Positions 1 through 5,003 of a DNA stretch of 10,535 nucleotides are shown here, one piece after another (within the stretch, counting starts at the first letter, position 1; each line of letters opens with the position of its first letter). The position numbers and the translations under genes are program-made. Origin of the DNA: Chloroflexota bacterium (lineage in GTDB: Bacteria > Chloroflexota > Limnocylindria > Limnocylindrales > CSP1-4); assembly GCA_013695505.1 (NCBI GenBank), contig JACDAH010000548.1, positions 1 to 10,535 of the forward strand. Reading direction: 5' to 3'. The notes below the pieces were generated by a model. It made no database searches, had not been told where the DNA came from, and saw only the letters and a list, made by a program, of their open reading frames with translations.

Positions 1-97
1 GAACCCGGGGCGCCGCCGGAACGGTCCTGAGGGGGCGGCTTCAGGCGCTGCCGCGTCTGGGTCCTCGCGGGGTCCGGGTTCCTCGTTCGTTCAGCGA
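1..97. repeat. Left arm of large inverted repeat (cut by window start)
   Basis: Bases 1-97 are the exact reverse complement of 361-457 (each position i pairs with 458-i). The match stops at 98/360. The left end is the window edge, so the arm may continue outside. In frame 1 this arm reads E-P-G-A-P-P-E-R-S-stop (stop at 28-30), the same C-terminus as the sulfurtransferase that ends in the other arm. An outside gene could therefore end here in mirror image. Confidence 0.9.
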
Positions 98-131
98 ACG
101 GAATGGGCAAGTCGGGTCGTTCATCGATCCA
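70..131. repeat. Inner inverted repeat, left arm (mate 283-344)
   Basis: Bases 70-131 are the reverse complement of 283-344 with two mismatches over 62 positions (80/334 and 124/290). The arm overlaps the outer arm in 70-97, so this stretch has two separate inverted partners, 317-344 and 361-388. Further in, 124-160 and 219-250 share diverged, gapped versions of the same GATCCAATxCGAC-like text. This points to repeated duplication and inversion. Confidence 0.85.
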
Positions 132-282
132 ATGCGACGCGTCGAGCACGCCGGCGAGCGCTCCGGCCCCCCAACCGTGCCCAATCGGCTCCCGAGGCGA
201 GTTCCCGATCCCGGCCGAGTCCGTTCATCAGACGATCCAATTCGACACGCCGACGTGCTCCAGGACGGGTGGACGTGCGATC

Positions 283-344
283 TGGATCGTTGAACGACCC
301 GACTTGCCCATTCCGTTCGCTGAACGAACGAGGGACCCGGACCC
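283..344. repeat. Inner inverted repeat, right arm (mate 70-131)
   Basis: Partner of 70-131. Together with the outer arms it makes the whole 1-457 segment a nested near-palindrome with a centre around 205-230. I see no convincing gene in 98-360. Short open frames exist there, but their composition is that of repeat text, not protein. Confidence 0.85.
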
Positions 345-360
345 GACTAGCCGATCCACA

Positions 361-457
361 TCGCTGAACGAACGAGGAACCCGGACCCCGCGAGGACCCA
401 GACGCGGCAGCGCCTGAAGCCGCCCCCTCAGGACCGTTCCGGCGGCGCCCCGGGTTC
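361..457. repeat. Right arm of large inverted repeat
   Basis: Exact reverse complement of 1-97. Its distal 30 bases (428-457) encode the last nine residues and stop codon of the minus-strand sulfurtransferase, so the repeat supplies that gene's 3' end. The proximal part repeats the CTGAACGAACGAGG-type motif also seen at 320-333. Confidence 0.9.
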
Positions 458-1306
458 CGGCCCGACGGCAACCGGCTCCCCGGACCGCGACCAATCACTG
501 AACGAGCCGACGTACAGGATCGGGTCGGGCAGCCCCGCCGCACGCATCGCGAGCGCGTGATGGAGTGCGGAGACGCCGCTCCCGCACGAGGTAACGACCG
601 GCGTCGAGCCATCCACCCCGAGCTCGCCGAAGTGGTTGACGAGCTGGGCGGCCGGCCGGAACGGACCGGCGGGCTCGACAAGGTTGTCGTCGATCGCGGC
701 GCTGCGCGCGGTCGGGATGTGGCCGGCAACGGGATCGATCGGCTCGGTCTCGCCGCGGTAGCGCGGCGCCGCGCGAGCGTCGAGCAGGACGACCGCCCCA
801 AGGCGCGCCTTCAGCTCGTCGCGATCGATGACCCGCGACCATTCGGTCGCGAGATGGAGACGCCCGGGCGAGACGTCGGGGACCTCGGTCGTCATGTCGC
901 CACCGGCCGCCAGCCATGCGCCGAGGCCGCCATCGAGCACCGCCACGGCGGGGTGGCCCAGGACGTCGAGCATCCACCACAGTCGAGCGGCGATCCAGCC
1001 ACCGGCGTCGTCGTATGCGACGACGAGATCCGTGTCTCCGATGCCCGCCTGGGCCAGCCGGGCCGTGAAGTCCGCGGGGCTCGGCAGGGGATGGCGACCG
1101 GGCGCGCCGTACCCGTGCGCGTCGGCGAGGTCGTCGTCGACATCGAGGTGGATGGCTCCCGGGAGGTGGCCTTCCGCGTATGCCGTCGCGCCGGCGCCCG
1201 GCTCGCCGAGGACCCAGCGGCAATCGACGATGCGCAGGTCGGGGTCGCCGGACCTGACGAGCGCGAGGAGCTCCTCGGCAGAGATGAGCGGCGATGTTCG
1301 TTTCAC
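428..1306 (-). CDS. sseA: Two-domain sulfurtransferase (3-mercaptopyruvate sulfurtransferase/rhodanese family)
   Basis: 292 aa, the usual size for a tandem-rhodanese enzyme. The N-terminal non-catalytic domain has the D-C-R-W motif (residues 28-31) and EGHLPGAIHLD. The C-terminal domain has the RYRGETEPIDPVAGHIPTA block (182-200), the active loop TSCGSGVSA with persulfide-forming Cys241, and YVGSFSDW (265-272). The CGSGV loop is typical of 3-mercaptopyruvate sulfurtransferases; rhodanese proper usually has CRKGV. It probably moves sulfane sulfur from mercaptopyruvate or thiosulfate to a thiol or cyanide acceptor in the cytoplasm; the substrate is inferred. The start is GTG at 1306: the ATG just upstream (1317) runs into a stop after four codons. 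The ribosome site is weak. Residues 284-292 and the stop lie in the 361-457 repeat arm, so the tail after the conserved fold is repeat-derived. Confidence 0.93.
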   Translation of the reverse strand: MKRTSPLISAEELLALVRSGDPDLRIVDCRWVLGEPGAGATAYAEGHLPGAIHLDVDDDLADAHGYGAPGRHPLPSPADFTARLAQAGIGDTDLVVAYDDAGGWIAARLWWMLDVLGHPAVAVLDGGLGAWLAAGGDMTTEVPDVSPGRLHLATEWSRVIDRDELKARLGAVVLLDARAAPRYRGETEPIDPVAGHIPTARSAAIDDNLVEPAGPFRPAAQLVNHFGELGVDGSTPVVTSCGSGVSALHHALAMRAAGLPDPILYVGSFSDWSRSGEPVAVGPEPGAPPERS

Positions 1307-1331
1307 CCGTCGAGCATACCGACCGCTAGGC

Positions 1332-1491
1332 TCAGAGGTGGCGGAGGAACCTTGCAGGGTCGTTCAGGAAGTCGCGAGTCAGCGTCACGTGCTCGAGGTC
1401 GGCGTTAGTCGACCCTCCGGATCGGCGCCTCGTCGAACGACCAGATTGCAGCGTCGTGACAGGCGAGCAGGATCGGCGAGCACCCCGTCAT
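1332..1491 (-). pseudogene. Frameshifted C-terminal gene fragment of unknown family
   Basis: On the minus strand an ATG at 1491 opens 28 codons rich in ordinary protein residues (...ILLACHDAAIWSFDEAPIRRVD) and stops at TAA 1405-1407. If one T is removed at that stop, reading continues NADLEHVTLTRDFLNDPARFLRHL to a TGA at 1332-1334. The joined text reads like the natural end of a protein, while each half alone is too short. The upstream frame is open only to about 1554 and there is no Shine-Dalgarno site. It lies 25 bp upstream of sseA on the same strand. I do not recognise the family. It could be chance. Confidence 0.3.
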
Positions 1492-1623
1492 CGTCGTGGA
1501 TCGCGCGGACCGGCGCTCGAGGGGTCGCGCGGCCCGGACGATCGTCGGGGCGACCGTCGCCCCCGGCAGACGTCAAGATGATTCGAGCGCCTTCATGGGC
1601 GCATCCCTGAGGGAGGGACTCAC

Positions 1624-2523
1624 ATGAGCGACCCGACACCGGACCCGATTACTCCTGGGAGCCAGCCGCCCGGTCTCGGCACGCTGCAATCCGGACCCGG
1701 CGCAATGCCGTCCGAACCGGGCGGCGGGCCTCCTGCCGGCGCGCCGGCGGAAACTTCCCGTGGAGCCGCGCCACCGCTTCCGTCCTCCTCGCCCGGGCCC
1801 GTGTCGCCCGCGCCCAATCGATCTCGCATCCGTGTGATCGCAATCGCGATCGGCGCAGTCGTCATCGGGATCGGCGGAAAGATCCTGCTCGGCCTGGCCG
1901 CGGGGGCGGTTGTCGGCGGGACCCTCGGCGCCCTCTTCGGCGGTCCGTTCGCACGGCTGCCCGCGGACCAGCGCAGCCAGCTGGATGCCCGCTTCACGGC
2001 GGCGATCGGGTCGAGAGTGGACGGCCTGAGCGACACGGACAAGCAGCGCCGCGTGCTGACCCTTGTCAAGACCGGGCTGCCGCGCCTGCCGGATTCCGTT
2101 CTGATCGAGCGCGTCCAGCTGTTCACGACCGCGCTTGAGCGCACCGACGTCGCCACGTGTGCGGCCGTCGCCCGCGGGTCCTTGCAGGGGAAGGTCGACG
2201 AGGCCGCAGCGGAGAAGACGATCGGCACCCTCGAGACGACGGCCTTCGGACGCTGGGTCGAGATCAACGTCGAAGCGATGGAGGCGGAGAACTCCGGCGC
2301 TCCGCCACCGCGAACCGTGGCCCAGGCAGCGTCCGACACGATGTATCGTCAGATCCTCGGCCAGCTGTCGACCGACGACACCACAACCATCGCCGCGGTT
2401 GCGAAAGGCGGGAGCGCGACCGATGAGGATGCCTGCGCCGCGATGCGTCACCTGTATGCGCCGGGCAAGAGCCTTGATCCGGTCGACCTTGCGGCCTTTG
2501 CCCTCGCCGATGTGACCACGTGA
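1624..2523 (+). CDS. Proline-rich membrane-anchored protein of unknown function
   Basis: 299 aa, not recognised. Residues 1-66 are a low-complexity Pro/Gly/Ser/Ala segment. A basic stretch (NRSRIR, 65-70) precedes a long hydrophobic Gly/Ala-rich stretch (71-109) that could be one long membrane helix or a glycine-zipper hairpin. The C-terminal ~190 residues are helical-looking and charged (TDKQRRVLTLVKTGLPRLPDSVLIERVQLFTTALER...) with two cysteines, Cys179 and Cys271, that could pair. By the positive-inside rule the proline-rich N-terminus is probably cytoplasmic and the helical domain outside. The ATG is well supported by a GGGAGGGAC ribosome site at 1609-1617. It stands alone, before the tRNA on the same strand. 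Confidence 0.8.
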   Translation: MSDPTPDPITPGSQPPGLGTLQSGPGAMPSEPGGGPPAGAPAETSRGAAPPLPSSSPGPVSPAPNRSRIRVIAIAIGAVVIGIGGKILLGLAAGAVVGGTLGALFGGPFARLPADQRSQLDARFTAAIGSRVDGLSDTDKQRRVLTLVKTGLPRLPDSVLIERVQLFTTALERTDVATCAAVARGSLQGKVDEAAAEKTIGTLETTAFGRWVEINVEAMEAENSGAPPPRTVAQAASDTMYRQILGQLSTDDTTTIAAVAKGGSATDEDACAAMRHLYAPGKSLDPVDLAAFALADVTT

Positions 2524-2610
2524 GCGACAACGTCCGGGTCTAAACGCGGGTTTGACGAGTGGTCCGGCGCGGCCGGAAACGGGCCGGCACGACCAGGACC
2601 GGGCGGAGAC

Positions 2611-2650
2611 GGCCCGAGGCGGCTCAAGGCAGCCCGAGGCGGCCCGAGGG
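2611..2650. repeat. Four imperfect 10-bp tandem repeats
   Basis: Four back-to-back 10-mers on the pattern GGCCCGAGGC (2611-2620, 2621-2630, 2631-2640, 2641-2650), with 1-3 differences each. The 10-bp period matches one helical turn. It lies about 95 bp upstream of the tRNA, in the 219-bp gap after the 1624-2523 gene. The rest of that gap holds only a possible TATCCT -10 box at 2676-2681 without a clear -35. Confidence 0.7.
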
Positions 2651-2742
2651 TGGGGGAGTCGCCTGGGCCTTCTGGTATCCTGTCGCCCGGCGCCGCGACG
2701 GCGCCCCGTCGGCGGTCTCGGGATGGATCGCTCGACCCTCGC

Positions 2743-2817
2743 TCCGGCGTAGCTCAGTGGTAGAGCGGGCGGCGGTTAACCGCTTGGTCGTAAGTTCGAA
2801 TCTTACCGCCGGAGCCA
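2743..2817 (+). tRNA. tRNA-Asn (anticodon GUU) with unusual G33; 3' CCA encoded
   Basis: A full cloverleaf can be folded by hand. Acceptor TCCGGCG (2743-2749) pairs with CGCCGGA (2807-2813). D-stem GCTC/GAGC is 2752-2755/2763-2766. The anticodon stem is 2768-2772/2780-2784, around loop C-G-G-T-T-A-A (2773-2779). The variable loop is 5 nt. T-stem GTAAG/CTTAC encloses loop TTCGAAT. Discriminator G is 2814 and CCA is 2815-2817. The anticodon at 2775-2777 is GTT. Position 33 (2774) is G, where nearly all tRNAs have U to make the U-turn; the usual loop would be CTGTTAA. All stems are intact, so this is either a variant or an early tRNA pseudogene. The integrase gene overlaps it antisense, marking it as the likely attachment site. 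Confidence 0.85.
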
Positions 2818-4046
2818 CTATTCCCTCGTGGATCGCCCTCTTGAGGCGACTTCGGACGACTCTCTCCGACCCCGTCCACAGGCTCGGTGACTAACTCGGT
2901 GACTAACTGATCGCCGGCCACTGCGAGTTGCAGGAGGTCCGCCGCGTCGCGCTGCTGGCTTGCCGTGACGTGGGCGTCTCGCTCCATCGTGACCCTGCTG
3001 CCGGGCGCGTGGCGAAGGAGCTCCTGAGCGACACGAGGATGGGCTCCGGCGTCGACGAGCAGACTCGCCGCGCCGTGGCGCATGTCGTGCAGACGCATGG
3101 CGGGCAGGCTGGCTCGACGCAGCAGCGCCTGAAAGTGCTTCGTGAACCACGAGCCGTTGATCGCTAGACCGTTGACCGTCATGAACACGAGGGAGTCACC
3201 GAGCGGAACTATCGGCCGCATGGCGTCCTGGTCCCGGAGGTGGTGACGAAGCCGGTCGACGACGAAGGGTGGGAGCGGGACCGGCGCCGCCGAGGCGGCC
3301 GTCTTCGTCTGGGTGAGGACGGCAGTCCGACCTGACCCAGACACCTGGTGACGGATCGTCAACGCCATCGTCTCGAGGTCCAGGTCCGACCGGGCGAGCC
3401 CGAGGATCTCAGACGACCGCAGGCCCATGAAGGCGAGAGCGTAGGCGGCTTCCAAGCGATCGCCAGCGACAGCGGCCAGGATCCCTCGCGCCCGGTCGGG
3501 CGTGAGCGCCTCGACGGTCGACCGACCGACGCGACGGAGGGTGACGAGCTTGGCGGGGTTGCGTCGAATGTGGCCGCGGAGCTCGGCCTGGCCGAGCGCC
3601 CGGCGTAACATGACTTGAGCATTCCGGACCGTCTTGGCTGAAGCCGGCTGCTGGCGCTTCGCGCCCGTCCGATGGGTGACCATCGCGGCGCAGCACCGCT
3701 CGATGTCCTCCGGTGCCAGCTTGCCGAGCGGGATCCCGGCGATCGGCTCGAGGTGGATCAGAACGCCCTCATAGCCGCGGAGCGTGTTGGGGCTGAGCGT
3801 GGGTCGAGCGCTGTCATCGAGCCACCGTCGGAGGTAGTCGCCAAGGGAGAGCTTCGACAGGTGCACGCCCGCCCGGCGGTCGGCCTTCATCTCCTCGAGC
3901 AACCGACGGGCCCCGGCCTTCGTCCGCGCCGACCGACTCCGATACGTCCGGTTCGCTCGCCCGCCGCTCGACAGCTGCGCGATCCATGCGCCGTCCGCGC
4001 TGCGTCGGAACACGGTTCCTTCTCCCGACATGCGTCGTCTCCCCAT
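2754..4046 (-). CDS. Tyrosine site-specific recombinase/integrase, catalytic Tyr replaced by Asp
   Basis: 430 aa, phage/ICE-type integrase. The N-terminal arm-binding region has GTVFRR...GAWIAQL (~10-60). The SAM-like core-binding domain is ~65-170 (LGDYLRRWLDDSARPTLSPNTLRGY). The catalytic domain is ~180-375. Visible active-site residues are Arg210 (MGLRSSE), Lys248 (TQTK), His320 and Arg323 (LHDMRH) and His346 (LLRHA). The tyrosine motif, normally like TMExYAHV, reads TMERDAHV: codon 357 (2976-2978) is GAC, one base from TAC. The nucleophile is thus missing and strand transfer should be abolished. The C-terminus KIRTYDQAVNRRPLYH and the TGA (2754-2756) are antisense to the tRNA, normal for integrases that use tRNA 3' ends as attB. 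A second in-frame ATG at 4031 is an alternative start. It is last in the DUF3631-HTH-integrase operon. Confidence 0.92.
   Translation of the reverse strand: MGRRRMSGEGTVFRRSADGAWIAQLSSGGRANRTYRSRSARTKAGARRLLEEMKADRRAGVHLSKLSLGDYLRRWLDDSARPTLSPNTLRGYEGVLIHLEPIAGIPLGKLAPEDIERCCAAMVTHRTGAKRQQPASAKTVRNAQVMLRRALGQAELRGHIRRNPAKLVTLRRVGRSTVEALTPDRARGILAAVAGDRLEAAYALAFMGLRSSEILGLARSDLDLETMALTIRHQVSGSGRTAVLTQTKTAASAAPVPLPPFVVDRLRHHLRDQDAMRPIVPLGDSLVFMTVNGLAINGSWFTKHFQALLRRASLPAMRLHDMRHGAASLLVDAGAHPRVAQELLRHAPGSRVTMERDAHVTASQQRDAADLLQLAVAGDQLVTELVTEPVDGVGESRPKSPQEGDPRGNSGSGGKIRTYDQAVNRRPLYH
2883..2906. repeat. 12-bp perfect tandem duplication in the integrase tail
   Basis: CTCGGTGACTAA occurs twice in a row (2883-2894, 2895-2906). 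In the integrase it encodes the repeated VTEL of ELVTELVTE (residues ~384-389). It lies 66 bp past the tRNA 3' end, where arm-type integrase sites could be, but it may be a simple slippage duplication. Confidence 0.6.
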
Positions 4047-4215
4047 CGTTCGATGATAGCCACCTGTCGAGGGCCGCCACAGGCACCAGCCAGCTGCCCC
4101 CGAGCTTCCGCCCGGGCAGTTCCCTTCGATTCAGTGCACGTCGCACGGTTTCGTCATCGACGCCAAACATGGCGGCGACCTCGGCGACACGAAGGGCCAG
4201 TCGGCCGTGGTTCAT
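3814..4215 (-). CDS. Excisionase/MerR-like helix-turn-helix DNA-binding protein
   Basis: 133-aa frame. Residues ~7-54 (LRVAEVAAMFGVDDETVRRALNRRELPGRKLGGSWLVPVAALDRWL) are a standard HTH_17/excisionase-type winged helix: recognition helix VDDETVRRALNRRELPG, wing KLGGSWLVP, closing helix ALDRWL. Such proteins bend att DNA for excision or regulate the integrase. The ATG at 4215 is four bases after the TGA of the preceding gene, which suggests translational coupling. The domain ends near residue 56, but the frame has no stop for another ~77 codons and overlaps the integrase start by 233 nt. That tail (R/G/P-rich) is just the alternative frame of the integrase. The original stop was probably lost, or the tail is a harmless extension. 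Confidence 0.75.
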   Translation of the reverse strand: MNHGRLALRVAEVAAMFGVDDETVRRALNRRELPGRKLGGSWLVPVAALDRWLSSNDGETTHVGRRNRVPTQRGRRMDRAAVERRASEPDVSESVGADEGRGPSVARGDEGRPPGGRAPVEALPWRLPPTVAR

Positions 4216-4219
4216 GTCG

Positions 4220-4720
4220 TCACGCGTGATCCCCGACCCACCCGCATGTCACACCCGCTGGGTGCATCAGCTGGCACGACGGGCAAAGCCGTGGCCTGGT
4301 CAGTGGAGTGCCGTGGTAGGCGGGTTCGTCTGAAGCGTGTGTCCCTGGCTCATCCAGGCTAGCCGCTTGATCTGTCCCCCTTGTCCCCCTTGTCCCGCTT
4401 GTCGCGACATCCAGATCGGCGACATACCTCCCCCACGCATCGGCGAAGTCGGCCCTGAAGTAGCCCCTTGACTTCTCGCCGCGGACTCGCTTTTGGACGG
4501 GCACGACGCGGAACGGGCCCAGGAGCTTGGCGAGCCCGCGAGCGGTGATGGGACTGCCGTACCAGTCCCCCCAAGGGGCGTCGTCCATGTCGTGCAGCCT
4601 GCGGAGGAGCTCCGCGGTTGCCAGATGATCGACGTCTTCAAAGGCATCCTGAATGCCCTCGAGCGCGCCCTCGCCGAGCTCAGTAGGAGTCCCGCGGGCT
4701 AGGAGAACGGTGTCGCACAT
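4220..4720 (-). CDS. DUF3631-type C-terminal domain protein, probably a truncated plasmid/phage primase-helicase relative
   Basis: 166 aa. Residues ~16-103 (EGALEGIQDAFEDVDHLATAELLRRLHDMDDAPWGDWYGSPITARGLAKLLGPFRVVPVQKRV...KSRGYFRADFADAWGRYV) match the pattern I know from DUF3631. That domain sits at the C-terminus of larger mobile-element proteins after an ATPase/primase part. No such part precedes it: an in-frame TGA lies 6 bp upstream of the ATG and the DNA beyond is hsdM. A TGT-[CxxC]-like tail (Cys146, Cys149, His153, Cys159) could bind zinc. A linker GTRGTRGTD (109-117) comes from 9-bp DNA repeats. GGAGG at 4731-4735 (10-nt spacing) could start translation. It is probably a truncated gene, but it may be expressed as the first gene of the HTH-integrase operon. 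Family assignment is from motif memory. Confidence 0.65.
   Translation of the reverse strand: MCDTVLLARGTPTELGEGALEGIQDAFEDVDHLATAELLRRLHDMDDAPWGDWYGSPITARGLAKLLGPFRVVPVQKRVRGEKSRGYFRADFADAWGRYVADLDVATSGTRGTRGTDQAASLDEPGTHASDEPAYHGTPLTRPRLCPSCQLMHPAGVTCGWVGDHA
4376..4401. repeat. 9-bp tandem repeat within the DUF3631 gene
   Basis: Three near-identical TTGTCCCCC-like units in a row on the plus strand, the third reading TTGTCCCGC, encode GTRGTRGT on the minus strand. This looks like a slippage-prone linker between the DUF3631 core and the cysteine tail. Confidence 0.6.
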
Positions 4721-4920
4721 TTGGCGTCATCCTCCGCTCCGCTCACGCGGTTCGAGCCGCAGCCGAGGGACGACATCAACGACCACGGACAGCTGATCTG
4801 GGCGATCGCCGAGCTGCTTCGGGGTAACTACAAGCAGTCTGAGTAGGACGCGTCATCCTGCCCCTATCCTGCTTCGCCGGCTCGAGTGCGTCCTCGAGCC
4901 AACAAAGGACCAAATCCTCG
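4721..4920 (+). pseudogene. hsdM: hsdM remnant: N-terminus of a type I restriction-modification methylase
   Basis: From 4772 the plus strand reads DINDHGQLIWAIAELLRGNYKQSE, the diagnostic N-terminal helical domain of HsdM (family pattern ...[39 protein letters not shown]). It hits TAG at 4844-4846. Shifting one frame (a missing third base of the Tyr codon) gives GRVILP. A second 1-nt deletion near 4864-4874 gives ILLRRLECVLEPTKDQIL up to about 4919. After that similarity ends: no adenine-methylase motifs (FxGxG, NPPF/Y) and no HsdS follow. A TTG at 4721 with AGGAG at 4701-4705 (15-nt spacing) is the likeliest old start. About 65 of ~500 residues survive, so it cannot be functional. It runs toward, and opposite to, hsdR. 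I see nothing recognisable at 4921-5003. Confidence 0.85.
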
Positions 4921-5003
4921 TCCGAAGCGCCGCTCCCCCTCGGGCTGGGCGCGAACGGGACGTCTACTAGGTCACCGCTTGAACGCGATCGGCCGACGTG
5001 GCG

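Noticed and set aside
1..457. CRISPR array or integron cassette site
   Set aside because: The repeats are long, inverted and nested, not short direct repeats with unique spacers, and no integrase core site pattern is present.
557..1610. Long plus-strand frames opposite sseA (283 and 260 aa)
   Set aside because: Antisense shadows; the minus strand carries the clear sulfurtransferase motifs.
1573..2451. Long minus-strand frame (292 aa) opposite the proline-rich protein
   Set aside because: No domain-like text and no ribosome site, and the composition is that of a shadow. The plus-strand gene has a strong Shine-Dalgarno site.
4244..4258. Second operator for the hsdR hairpin factor (shared GTCACACCCG)
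   Set aside because: Only one half-site within the DUF3631 coding sequence and no inverted partner. A 10-mer match can be chance in this GC-rich DNA.
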